A stretch of 64,000 bases of DNA from Nocardioides massiliensis (GTDB lineage Bacteria > Actinomycetota > Actinomycetes > Propionibacteriales > Nocardioidaceae): assembly GCF_030811215.1 (NCBI RefSeq), contig NZ_JAUSQM010000001.1, positions 3,286,001-3,350,000 on the forward strand, read 5' to 3'. Below, piece by piece: positions 18,045-25,924 of this stretch. How positions within the stretch are numbered: position 1 is the first letter of the stretch; each line of letters opens with the position of its first letter. Below the pieces are notes generated by a model that saw only the letters and a program-made list of their open reading frames with translations, ran no database searches and was not told the DNA's origin. Made by a program: the position numbers and the translations under genes.

Positions 18045-20765
18045 TCAGTGCGCTGCGGCGTGCCAGCTCGGCCCGGTGCCGACCGAGACGTCGAGCGGCA
18101 CGAGCAGGTCGGCCGCGGCCGCCATCTCCGCGCGCACGAGCTCCTCGAGCCGGTCCCTCTCCCCCGGCGCGACCTCGAGCACGAGCTCGTCGTGCACCTG
18201 CAGCAGCATCCGCGAGGCCAACCCCTGCGCGTGGAGGGCGCGGTCGACCCCGAGCATCGCGACCTTGACCAGGTCGGCGGCCGAACCCTGGATGGGCGCG
18301 TTGAGCGCCATCCGCTCCGCCATCTCCCGGCGCTGCCGGTTGTCGCTCGTGAGGTCGGGCAGATAGCGGCGCCGGCCCATGATCGTCTCGGTGAAGCCGG
18401 TGCGACGGGCCTCGTCGACGACGCCGCCGAGGTAGTCGCGCACCCCGCCGAAGGTCTCGAAGTACTCGTCCATCAACCCCCGGGCCTCACCCGGGTCGAT
18501 GCGCAGCTGCTGACCGAGACCGTAGGCCGATAGGCCGTAGGCCAGGCCGTAGTTCATCGCCTTGATCTTGGCGCGCATCTCGCTGTCGACCGCCGTCGGT
18601 TCGACGTCGAAGACGCGGGCGGCGGTGACGGAGTGGAAGTCGCGTCCGCTGCGGAACGCCTCGATCAGCCCCTGGTCCTCCGAGAGGTGGGCCATGATCC
18701 GCATCTCGACCTGGCTGTAGTCGGCCGTCATCAGGCACTCGCCACCCGGACCGACCACGAACGCCTCGCGGATGCGCCGGCCCTCCTCGGTGCGGACGGG
18801 GATGTTCTGCAGGTTGGGGTCGGTGCTCGAGAGGCGGCCGGTCGCGGCGATCATCTGGTTGAACGTCGTGTGGATCCGACCGTCGGGCTGGACGGTCTTG
18901 AGCAGACCCTCCACCGTCTGCCGCAGGCGGCTGACGTCGCGGTGGCGCAGGAGGTGCTGGAGGAAGGGGTGCTCGGTCTTCTCGAACAACGTCGCCAGCG
19001 CGTCGGCGTCGGTGGTGTAGCCGGTCTTGGTGCGCTTGGTCTTCGGCATCCCGAGCTCGTCGAAGAGCACGACCTGCAGCTGCTTGGGCGAGCCGAGGTT
19101 GATCTCCTTGCCGATGACGGCGAAGGCCTCCTCGGCCGCGTCCTTCACGCCGGCGGCGAACTCCGCCTCCAGGCTCTCCAAGCGCTCGACGTCGACGGCC
19201 ACGCCGCGCTGCTCGAGGTCGGCCAGGACGCTGACGAGCGGGAGCTCGACGTCCTCGAGCAGCCGGGTGCCGCCGCGGCCGTCGAGCTCGTCGTCGAGGG
19301 CGGCGGCCAGCTCGAGCACGGCCCCGGCCTGGACGAGCACGGTCTCGCCACCGCCGTCGGCCTCGCCGCCGTCGAGCGCGACGTCGAGCGAGAGCTGGTC
19401 GGGGTCGGTGCCGGACTCGGCGCGCAGCTCGCGGCGCAGGTAGCGCACGGTGAGGTCGGCCAGGTCGTAGGAGCGCTGGTCGGGACGCGCGAGGTAGGCC
19501 GAGAGTGCGGTGTCACGGACCAGCCCCTGCAACGTCCAGCCCCGCGCGCCCAGCGCGAGGATCGGACCCTTGGCGTCGTGGAGCACCTTCGGGACGCCCG
19601 GATCGGCGAGCCAGTCGCCGAGCGCGGTGTCGTCGGCCGGGTCGAGCGTCGAGGCGTCGACCCAGGCGGCATGGCCGTCGCCCGCCGCGAGCGCCAGGGA
19701 GTAGACCTCGCCGGTGCCGGCGCGCCAGCTGCCCTGCACCTGGAGGCCGACCCGGGCGCCGTCGCGCGCATGCGCGTCGAGCCACGCTCCCAGCTCACCT
19801 GCGGCGGGCCGCGTCACCTCGAGCGCGAAGCCGCCCTCGTCGACGTCCTCCTCGGACTCGAGCGTCGCGAAGAGCCGGTCGCGCAGGACCCGGAACTCCA
19901 GGCCGTCGAAGAGCTGGTGGACCTCGTGGCGGTCCCACGGCTGCTTGACCAGGTCGGTCGTCGTGACCGGCAGCTCGAGATCGGTGACGAGAGCGTTGAG
20001 CCGACGGTTGCGGATCACCCCATCGAGGTGAGCACGCAGACTCTCACCGGCCTTCCCCTTGATCTCGTCGGCGCGGGTGATGACGTTGTCGAGGCCGTCG
20101 TAGGTCGTGATCCACTTCGCCGCGGTCTTCGGCCCGACCCCGGGCACACCGGGCAGGTTGTCGGAGTCCTCCCCCACCAGCGCGGCGAGCTCGGGGTAGC
20201 GCGTGGGGGGTACGCCGTACTTCTCCTCGACCGCCGCCGGCGTCATGCGCGCCAGCTCCGAGACCCCCCGCATCGGGTAGAGGACCGTCGAGGTGTCGGA
20301 GACCAGCTGCAGCGAGTCCCGGTCGCCGGTGAGGATCAGCACCTCGAACCCCTCCACGACCGCGCGGGTGGTGAGGGTGGCGATGATGTCGTCGGCCTCA
20401 TAGCCGGCCAGCTCGAGGTGCGGGATGCGCAGCGCGTCGAGGACCTCCTGGATGAGCGGGACCTGACCGGCGAACTCGTCGGGGGTCTTGGCGCGCTTGG
20501 CCTTGTAGTCGGCGTACTCCTCGAGCCGGAAGGTCTGGCGGGACTTGTCGAAGGCGACCGCGATGTGGGTCGGTTCCTCGTCGCGCAGCACGTTGATCAG
20601 CATCGACGTGAAGCCGTAGACCGCGTTGGTCGTCTGGCCGGTCGTGGTGGAGAAGTTCTCCGCCGGCAGCGCGTAGAACGCGCGGTAGGCGAGCGAGTGA
20701 CCGTCGAGCAGGAGCAGGCGGGGACGGGTCTGACCCGCGGGGGCATTCAGGTCGTCGGTCGGCAC
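18045..20765 (-). CDS. polA: DNA polymerase I
   Basis: 906 aa. The 5' nuclease domain occupies about residues 1-300 (LLLLDGHSLAYRAFYALP; GYEADDIIATL; VGEDSDNLPGVPGVGPKTAA). The central 3'-5' exonuclease-like domain lacks the catalytic acidic residues: the exo I position reads VGLQVQGSW, so proofreading is predicted to be absent. The polymerase domain has motif A MTADYSQVEMRIMAHLSED, motif B RAKIKAMNYGLAYG and motif C QVHDELVLEV. Tyr replaces the Phe of E. coli in motif B, as in mycobacterial PolA. Role: gap filling, Okazaki fragment maturation and repair. GTG 20765 is six bases from a TAGAGT box. Confidence 0.97.
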   Translation of the reverse strand: MPTDDLNAPAGQTRPRLLLLDGHSLAYRAFYALPAENFSTTTGQTTNAVYGFTSMLINVLRDEEPTHIAVAFDKSRQTFRLEEYADYKAKRAKTPDEFAGQVPLIQEVLDALRIPHLELAGYEADDIIATLTTRAVVEGFEVLILTGDRDSLQLVSDTSTVLYPMRGVSELARMTPAAVEEKYGVPPTRYPELAALVGEDSDNLPGVPGVGPKTAAKWITTYDGLDNVITRADEIKGKAGESLRAHLDGVIRNRRLNALVTDLELPVTTTDLVKQPWDRHEVHQLFDGLEFRVLRDRLFATLESEEDVDEGGFALEVTRPAAGELGAWLDAHARDGARVGLQVQGSWRAGTGEVYSLALAAGDGHAAWVDASTLDPADDTALGDWLADPGVPKVLHDAKGPILALGARGWTLQGLVRDTALSAYLARPDQRSYDLADLTVRYLRRELRAESGTDPDQLSLDVALDGGEADGGGETVLVQAGAVLELAAALDDELDGRGGTRLLEDVELPLVSVLADLEQRGVAVDVERLESLEAEFAAGVKDAAEEAFAVIGKEINLGSPKQLQVVLFDELGMPKTKRTKTGYTTDADALATLFEKTEHPFLQHLLRHRDVSRLRQTVEGLLKTVQPDGRIHTTFNQMIAATGRLSSTDPNLQNIPVRTEEGRRIREAFVVGPGGECLMTADYSQVEMRIMAHLSEDQGLIEAFRSGRDFHSVTAARVFDVEPTAVDSEMRAKIKAMNYGLAYGLSAYGLGQQLRIDPGEARGLMDEYFETFGGVRDYLGGVVDEARRTGFTETIMGRRRYLPDLTSDNRQRREMAERMALNAPIQGSAADLVKVAMLGVDRALHAQGLASRMLLQVHDELVLEVAPGERDRLEELVRAEMAAAADLLVPLDVSVGTGPSWHAAAH

Positions 20766-20771
20766 GGCACG

Positions 20772-20777
20772 ACTCTA
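20772..20777 (-). promoter_or_regulatory. -10 box TAGAGT, leaderless polA start
   Basis: TAGAGT with exactly six bases to GTG 20765 and no Shine-Dalgarno. Confidence 0.55.
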
Positions 20778-20835
20778 GGACACGGGACCGACACCATCGC
20801 GGGGTGCGCTGACCCGTCCGTGCCACGATGAGCCC

Positions 20836-21234
20836 ATGGATCCCCATGACCTTCCCCCCGGCGGCCTGAACGAGAAGCTCGGCGTGCAGATCGTCGAGGC
20901 CAGCGCGGAGCGGATCGTCGGCACGATGCCCGTGGAGGGCAACGAGCAGCCCTACGGCCTGCTGCACGGCGGAGCCTCCATCGCTCTCGCCGAGAGTCTC
21001 GGATCGATCGGATCCGCGCTGCACGCCCACCCGCTCGGCAAGATCGCCGTCGGCGTCGACATCAACGCCACGCACCACCGTTCCGCCCGCAGCGGGCTCG
21101 TGACCGGGGTCGCGACGGCGATCCACCGCGGCCGCACCAGTGCGAGCTACGAGGTCGTGGTGACCAACGAGGACGACAAGCGGCTGTGCACCGCGCGCAT
21201 CACCTGCGCGCTGATCGACGCCGACCGGGTCTGA
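20836..21234 (+). CDS. hotdog-fold thioesterase, PaaI family
   Basis: 132 aa, the normal size for a single hotdog domain. YGLLHGGASIALAESLGSIGS carries the HGG loop and the acidic residue of PaaI/Ydii-type acyl-CoA thioesterases. INATHHRSARSGLVTGVA and RTSASYEVVVTNEDDKRLCTARITC form the remaining strands. It probably hydrolyses an aromatic or other acyl-CoA; the substrate is not visible. ATG 20836 comes six bases after CACGAT, close to the local leaderless pattern. Divergent from polA, convergent with an acetyltransferase. Confidence 0.88.
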   Translation: MDPHDLPPGGLNEKLGVQIVEASAERIVGTMPVEGNEQPYGLLHGGASIALAESLGSIGSALHAHPLGKIAVGVDINATHHRSARSGLVTGVATAIHRGRTSASYEVVVTNEDDKRLCTARITCALIDADRV

Positions 21235-21241
21235 GCAGGGC

Positions 21242-21835
21242 TCAGTCCGGGTCGCGTTCGGAGCTGCGCCGGCGCTGGGTGCGCCGCGACGCCAGGACCT
21301 GACCCAGGTGGCGGCTGCCCGAGGGTCGCACGGCTGAGACGGTGCCCGACGCCCCACGCCCGCTCGAGCCGAGCCGGGTGCGGACCGTGGCGACGGGCGC
21401 ACCCCGCATGACGCCTGCCTGTGCCAGCCCCAACCGGGCGAGGAAGCGGTTGGTGTCGCGAGCCCCCGTGGCCATCCCGGTGAGGTAGCTGACGTCCTTC
21501 TCCTCGGCCCAGGCGACCGCGGCCTCCATCAGCAGGTGGCCGACGCCCTGGCGGCGGTGGCCGGTGAGCACCTGCAGGTGCGAGGCCAGGACGGTCATCT
21601 CGTCGGTGAGCGGCCCGAGCGCGACCCGGCGCAGCTGCAGGGCCCCGATGACCTCGCAGTCCCACTCGACGACGATGATCCGCTCGTCGGGGTCCGCCGC
21701 GACCCGCGCGATGGCGGCGCGCGCCTGCTCGACCGGGTCGACGTTGGTGCGGCGGACGAGGTCGTGCCAGAGCACCAGCAGGGCCGGCGCGTCGTCGGGG
21801 CCGGCGTCGCGCACCTTCGCGAGCTGACGAGCCAT
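21242..21835 (-). CDS. GNAT-family N-acetyltransferase
   Basis: 197 aa. A GNAT domain fills about residues 5-150. The acetyl-CoA loop is LTGHRRQGVGHLLMEAAVAWA, preceded by the strand DEMTVLASHLQVL. The last ~45 residues are a basic, low-complexity tail (SRRTQRRRSSERDPD). ATG 21835 is chosen because MARQLAKVRDAG leads directly into the domain and GAGGA precedes it; the frame is open 31 codons further. Substrate unknown. The stop is eight bases from the convergent thioesterase stop. Confidence 0.85.
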   Translation of the reverse strand: MARQLAKVRDAGPDDAPALLVLWHDLVRRTNVDPVEQARAAIARVAADPDERIIVVEWDCEVIGALQLRRVALGPLTDEMTVLASHLQVLTGHRRQGVGHLLMEAAVAWAEEKDVSYLTGMATGARDTNRFLARLGLAQAGVMRGAPVATVRTRLGSSGRGASGTVSAVRPSGSRHLGQVLASRRTQRRRSSERDPD

Positions 21836-22149
21836 CAGGGTCCTCGGATCGGTCTGGGGAGGGAGCGGCGGGGGGACGAACGGACCAAGATTACGCCTCC
21901 GGTCAGGTCCGGGCGCCAGAAGCCCCACAGCCCCCTTCTGCCGCGACCGAGCGACCCTGTCGCCACGACCGCGCCAGCACCGCCGTACGCCTTGATCCCC
22001 GACCCGGTAACGGTTCGCTAACGACCCTTCCGGCCTCCCCTGCCGACGGCACGCACGGACCTACCGTGTCGACAACACGCCGCCCTGCCTTCGGGGGTGG
22101 GCGCGGACCTGAGGTACCCACCCGACCGAACGTCAGAAAGGTTCACACC
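21836..22149. other. divergent regulatory region before the binding-protein gene
   Basis: 314 bases with no gene. It holds TACCGT at 22062-22067 as a likely -10 box for the + strand gene, about 80 bases of leader with a small hairpin (22081-22103), and GTAAC-N6-CTAAC at 22007-22022. That last arrangement resembles half of a GlnR-type nitrogen-control site. The Shine-Dalgarno AGAAAGG precedes GTG 22150. Confidence 0.4.
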
Positions 22150-23499
22150 GTGAATCGATCCCGACCCGCCTCCTGGGTGAAGGTGATGGCCGGCTCCGCC
22201 GTGCTCGCGCTCACCCTGGCCGCCTGCGGTTCCGACAGCGACGACACCGACGACGCTGCCGACGAGCCCACCGCCGACGAGACCACCTCGCAGGCTGCAG
22301 ACGACTTCACCAACGACGAGTGCGCCGGCAACACCAGCAGCGCCGACACCTTCAAGGTCGCGGGCATCCTGCCGCTGACCGGCAACCTCGCCTTCCTGGG
22401 CCCGCCGGAGGTCGCGGGCGTCGGCCTGGCCGTCTCCGACATCAACGCCGCCGGCGGCGTAGGCGAGGCTGCGGCCTGCCAGGTGTTCCTCGACTCCGGT
22501 GACGCCACCGACGCGTCCGTGGCCAACGCCTCCGCGCAGCAGGCGATCTCGGGCAACGCCTCGATGGTCCTCGGTGCCGCCTCCTCGTCGGTCACCGAGC
22601 AGATCATCGACGCGATCACCGCCGCGCCGATCGTCCAGATCTCCCCGGCCAACACCTCGGTCGCGCTCAGCGGTCGCCACCCGTTCTACTTCCGGACCGC
22701 ACCGCCGGACGGCATCCAGGGCAACGCGCTGGGCAACCTGATCTCCGGTGACGGCAACCAGCGCGTCGCGTTCATCGTGTTCAACGACTCCTACGGCGTC
22801 GGCCTGCGCGACGTCGTCCAGGAGACCATCGAGAACAACGGTGGCGAGGTCGTCTACGGCGGCAAGGGCATGAACCAGGAGTTCCCGCCCGCGCAGACCA
22901 GCTTCTCCGCCGAGGTCAACGGCGCGACGTCGGCCAACCCCGACGCCATCGTCGTCCTGGCCTTCGACGAGACCAAGGCGATCATCCCCGAGCTGGCCAA
23001 CGCCGGCTTCGACATGTCGAAGATCTACATGACCGACGGCAACACCTCGAACTACGGCGACGAGTTCGACGCCGGTCTGCTCGAGGGCGCCAAGGGCACG
23101 ATCCCCGGCAACGACCCCGAGTCGTCGTTCAAGGAGCGCCTCAACGCGTGGTACGAGTTCGCCGAGGGTGAGTCGCTGGGCGACTACTCCTACGCCGCGG
23201 AGTCCTACGACGGCGTCATCCTCGCCGCGCTCGCCGCGGTCAAGGGCGGCGACACCACCCCGGAGACGATCCAGGAGAACCTGGCCGCTGTCTCCGGTGC
23301 CACCGACGGCGAGGAGTGCGCCACCTACGCCGACTGTGTCGCCCTGCTCGAGGACGGCCAGGAGATCCGCTACGCCGGCCCGTCCGGCATCGGTCCCTTC
23401 GACGACGAGAACGACCCGTCCAGCGCGTTCGTCGGCATCTACGAGTACGACGCCGAGAACAACTACAGCCTGGTCACCACCGAAGAGGGCGCCAAGTAA
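22150..23499 (+). CDS. branched-chain amino acid type ABC transporter substrate-binding lipoprotein
   Basis: 449 aa. The N terminus VNRSRPASWVKVMAGSAVLALTLAAC is a lipoprotein signal with lipobox LTLAAC; Lgt and LspA encoded in this window would process it. After an acidic linker (SDSDDTDDAADEP) comes the periplasmic-binding fold of the LivJ/LivK (Peripla_BP_6) type: KVAGILPLTGNLAFLGPPE, IVFNDSYGVGL, YMTDGNTSN. It captures a substrate, probably an amino acid or amide, for the membrane complex encoded on the other strand. GTG 22150 is chosen because it starts the signal peptide and has AGAAAGG upstream. Ligand not determinable. Confidence 0.92.
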   Translation: MNRSRPASWVKVMAGSAVLALTLAACGSDSDDTDDAADEPTADETTSQAADDFTNDECAGNTSSADTFKVAGILPLTGNLAFLGPPEVAGVGLAVSDINAAGGVGEAAACQVFLDSGDATDASVANASAQQAISGNASMVLGAASSSVTEQIIDAITAAPIVQISPANTSVALSGRHPFYFRTAPPDGIQGNALGNLISGDGNQRVAFIVFNDSYGVGLRDVVQETIENNGGEVVYGGKGMNQEFPPAQTSFSAEVNGATSANPDAIVVLAFDETKAIIPELANAGFDMSKIYMTDGNTSNYGDEFDAGLLEGAKGTIPGNDPESSFKERLNAWYEFAEGESLGDYSYAAESYDGVILAALAAVKGGDTTPETIQENLAAVSGATDGEECATYADCVALLEDGQEIRYAGPSGIGPFDDENDPSSAFVGIYEYDAENNYSLVTTEEGAK

Positions 23500-23517
23500 G
23501 TAGTAGTCCTTTCGCGA

Positions 23518-23545
23518 GGGCCCCACACCTTCGGGTGTGGGGCCC
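23518..23545 (+). terminator. strong intrinsic-type hairpin after the binding-protein gene
   Basis: A perfect 12-bp stem (GGGCCCCACACC paired with GGTGTGGGGCCC) closed by a TTCG tetraloop, 18 bases after the stop codon. It is followed by only TTTGCG, so the U tract is short, as is common in high-GC actinobacteria. Confidence 0.85.
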
Positions 23546-23590
23546 TTTGCGTTGCCTGCTTCCGGGTCGCTGTGGGCGGGTCCGCCCTGC

Positions 23591-23672
23591 GGAGGAGGGG
23601 CGAGGCAACCACCCCTTCCGCTCGTTCCTCGCTCCAGGGGGGCCAGGCCCATCCACGCCTCGCCCCTCCTCC
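23591..23672 (+). repeat. 82-bp hairpin element, copy L
   Basis: Terminal arms GGAGGAGGGGCGAGGC and its exact reverse complement form a perfect 16-bp stem (23591-23606 with 23657-23672) around a 50-base core. The core starts AACCACCCCTTC and ends GGGGGGCCAGGCCCATCCAC. A near-identical core in opposite orientation lies at 23994-24041. Confidence 0.75.
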
Positions 23673-23975
23673 TCCGGGCGCCCCCTCATGTCTGCACCCG
23701 GCTCCCGCTCGCCACGGGGGCCCGCGCCAGCGTGCAGCCCTCGGCTCGGTGAACGGCCTCGGCCGAGAGGCTGGAGTTGGTCACGGTCGGCAGCGGGCTC
23801 GCGGGCTGTGACGCAGACCGCTACGCCGAGCCGACCTCCGGACGCGAAGCGTCCCAGGCCGTCCCACGAGGCCGCGCTGGCTGGCGTACGGCGAGGGCAC
23901 GCTGGCGCCTGGGCCGGCAGTGGACTCCGGTCGGAGGTGGACGGCGGAGCGGGCGGCTGGAGGTGGACGGCCGGA

Positions 23976-24059
23976 GGGCAAGGGGGCGGAGGCGTGGATG
24001 GGCCTGGCCCCCCGGAGCGACGAAGGAGCGAAGGGGTGGTTGCCTCCGCCCCCTTGACC
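23976..24059 (-). repeat. 84-bp hairpin element, copy R (inverted)
   Basis: Arms 23976-23993 and 24042-24059 pair over 17 of 18 positions around a 48-base core. On the minus strand the core matches copy L almost completely (same first 12 and last 20 bases). The arm sequence differs from copy L outside the inner GAGGC but remains self-complementary. Confidence 0.75.
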
Positions 24060-24062
24060 GGA

Positions 24063-24117
24063 GGTCGGCCGCCGAAGGCCGCCCGCGCAGCGGGCCACCG
24101 CAAAGCGGAGGCCGACC
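24063..24117. repeat. four-way-junction-like fold after livF
   Basis: GGTCGGCC (24063-24070) pairs with GGCCGACC (24110-24117) and encloses three adjacent hairpins: GCC-GAA-GGC (24071-24079), GCCCGC-GCA-GCGGGC (24081-24095) and CCGC-AAA-GCGG (24098-24108). It ends six bases from the livF stop, so it may act as a terminator or 3' end structure for the liv operon. Confidence 0.55.
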
Positions 24118-24122
24118 GAGCC

Positions 24123-24911
24123 TCAGGCGTCCTTGTCGCCCTCGACATCGGCGGCCAGGGTGCCGAGGTAGAGCTCGATGACCTTGGGGTCGTTGGCCAG
24201 CTCGCGGCCGGTGCCGGTGTAGGCGTCGCGGCCCTGGTCGAGGACGTAGCCGCGGTGGCAGATCTGCAGGCAGCGGCGGGCGTTCTGCTCGACCATGACG
24301 ATGCAGACGCCGGTCTGGTTGATCATCCGGGTGCGCAGGAAGGTCTCGTCCTGGCGGACGGGCGAGAGGCCGGCGGAGGGCTCGTCGAGGAGCAGCACCG
24401 ACGGCTCCATCATCAGTGCGCGGGCCATCGCCAGCGACTGGCGCTCACCACCGGAGAGACCACCGGCGCGCTGGTTGCGGCGCTGGTGCAGGACCGGGAA
24501 GAGGTCCCACATGGCGGTGAGCCGCTTGGAGAGCTTCTTGGGGCGCAGGAAGAGCCCCATCCGGAGGTTCTCCTCGATGGTGAGGCTGGGGAAGACGTTG
24601 TTGGTCTGCGGGACGAACCCGACACCCATCTCCACCAGCCGGTTGGTGCGCGCGTTGGTGATGTCCTCACCGTGGAGCAGCACCTCGCCCTCGTGGACCT
24701 TCACGAGGCCGAACATCGCCTTGAGCAGCGTCGACTTGCCGGCACCGTTGGGGCCGATGATGCCGATCATCTCGCCCGGGTAGGCGGTCAGGCTGCAGCC
24801 GTTGAGGATGTTGACGCCGGGCAGGTAGCCGGCGACCAGCGACTGGGCCTCGATGACGGGCTGCCCCGTGGGCGTCGGCGTGGTGGCTCCGGCGGACTGC
24901 GTGGTGCTCAT
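24123..24911 (-). CDS. livF: branched-chain amino acid type ABC transporter ATPase, LivF
   Basis: 262 aa ATP-binding subunit. Walker A GPNGAGKSTLLK, signature LSGGERQSLAMARAL, Walker B VLLLDEPSAGLSP and the switch region VEQNAR (no His after VEQ, usual for LivF). The VPQTNNVFPSLTIEENL Q-loop is typical of this family. ATG 24911 overlaps the livG stop as ATGA, so translation is coupled; the longer open frame upstream is inside livG. Last gene of livH-livM-livG-livF, powering uptake with LivG. Confidence 0.95.
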   Translation of the reverse strand: MSTTQSAGATTPTPTGQPVIEAQSLVAGYLPGVNILNGCSLTAYPGEMIGIIGPNGAGKSTLLKAMFGLVKVHEGEVLLHGEDITNARTNRLVEMGVGFVPQTNNVFPSLTIEENLRMGLFLRPKKLSKRLTAMWDLFPVLHQRRNQRAGGLSGGERQSLAMARALMMEPSVLLLDEPSAGLSPVRQDETFLRTRMINQTGVCIVMVEQNARRCLQICHRGYVLDQGRDAYTGTGRELANDPKVIELYLGTLAADVEGDKDA

Positions 24912-25924
24912 CGCTTCTCCTCCCCGGACTCCCGGGCTGCTTCCGCTTCCGCTTCGCGCGCGAGGCCGGCCATCGTCTCGTCGGACAGCAGGGCGTCGTC
25001 CCCGAGGTCGGTGTCGTGGTGGGCACCGAGGTAGGCGTCGATGACGGCCGGGTCGGCCATCACGGTGTTTGCGTCGCCCTCGGCGACCACCTTGCCCTCG
25101 GCCATCACGACGACCCAGTCGGAGATGTGGCGGACCATGTGCATGTCGTGCTCGACGAAGAGCACGGTCATGCCCTCGTCGCGCAGCGCCTGGATGTGCC
25201 CGAGCAGCGACTGCGTCAGCGCGGGGTTCACCCCGGCCATGGGCTCGTCGAGCATGATCATCGTCGGGTCGGTCATCAGCGCGCGTGCCATCTCGAGCAG
25301 CTTGCGCTGCCCACCGGACAGGCTGCCGGCGTAGTCGTCCTTCTTCTCCAGGAGCCGGAACCGGTCGAGGAGGGCCTTCGCCTTCTCCTCGATCTCCCTC
25401 TCCTGCGCCGCCCACGAGGGCTTCAGCCACGACAGGAAGAGGTTCTCCCCCGTCTGGTCGCGGGCGCCGAGCATCATGTTGTCCATCACCGTCATGCGGC
25501 TCAGGGCCTTGGTGAGCTGGAAGGTGCGCACCATGCCTGCGCGCGACACCTTCGAGGCGGAGGTGTTGGCCAGCGACTTGCCCTCGAAGCTCCACCGTGC
25601 CGACTTCTCGTTGCGTCCGAAGCGCGATGCTGCCGACGTCGGCCGGTCGAAGCCGGTGATGAGGTTGAAGAAGGTGGTCTTGCCGGCACCGTTGGGGCCG
25701 ATGAGCGCAGTGATGATCCCGCGCTGCACCTCGAGGTGGTCGACGTCGACCGCCGTGATGCCGCCGAAGTTCCGCACGATGTTGTCGACCGACATGATCG
25801 GGTCGGGCTTCTTGCTGCCGGGCACCGCCTCGATGCCGGCGACGAGCTGCTTGCGCGCGGCCGGGTCCGCGAGCGGGTTGCTGCCACCGGTCCGTGCCGG
25901 CGCCTGTGCCGCTTGCTCAGCCAT
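24908..25924 (-). CDS. livG: branched-chain amino acid type ABC transporter ATPase, LivG
   Basis: 338 aa, longer than typical LivG (about 255) because of a ~45-residue N-terminal extension before MSVDNIVRNFGGITAVD and an acidic C-terminal tail. Walker A GPNGAGKTTFFNLITGFDRP, signature LSGGQRKLLEMARAL, Walker B MIMLDEPMAGVNP and switch His in FVEHDMHMV are all intact. ATG 25924 overlaps the livM stop by eight bases. Works as a heterodimer with LivF on the LivH/LivM channel. Confidence 0.95.
   Translation of the reverse strand: MAEQAAQAPARTGGSNPLADPAARKQLVAGIEAVPGSKKPDPIMSVDNIVRNFGGITAVDVDHLEVQRGIITALIGPNGAGKTTFFNLITGFDRPTSAASRFGRNEKSARWSFEGKSLANTSASKVSRAGMVRTFQLTKALSRMTVMDNMMLGARDQTGENLFLSWLKPSWAAQEREIEEKAKALLDRFRLLEKKDDYAGSLSGGQRKLLEMARALMTDPTMIMLDEPMAGVNPALTQSLLGHIQALRDEGMTVLFVEHDMHMVRHISDWVVVMAEGKVVAEGDANTVMADPAVIDAYLGAHHDTDLGDDALLSDETMAGLAREAEAEAARESGEEKR

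Larger units (their letters stand above)
23546..24122. other. structured non-coding region between convergent liv units
   Basis: 577 bases without a credible gene; the ORFs here are low-complexity Pro/Arg/Gly translations. It contains a small hairpin (23574-23587), two inverted copies of an ~83-bp element (23591-23672 and 23976-24059) and a multi-hairpin fold (24063-24117). Confidence 0.6.

Noticed and set aside
23546-24122. Small genes between the liv units
   Set aside because: All candidate ORFs are Pro/Arg/Gly-rich, overlap the hairpin elements and have no credible ribosome binding site.
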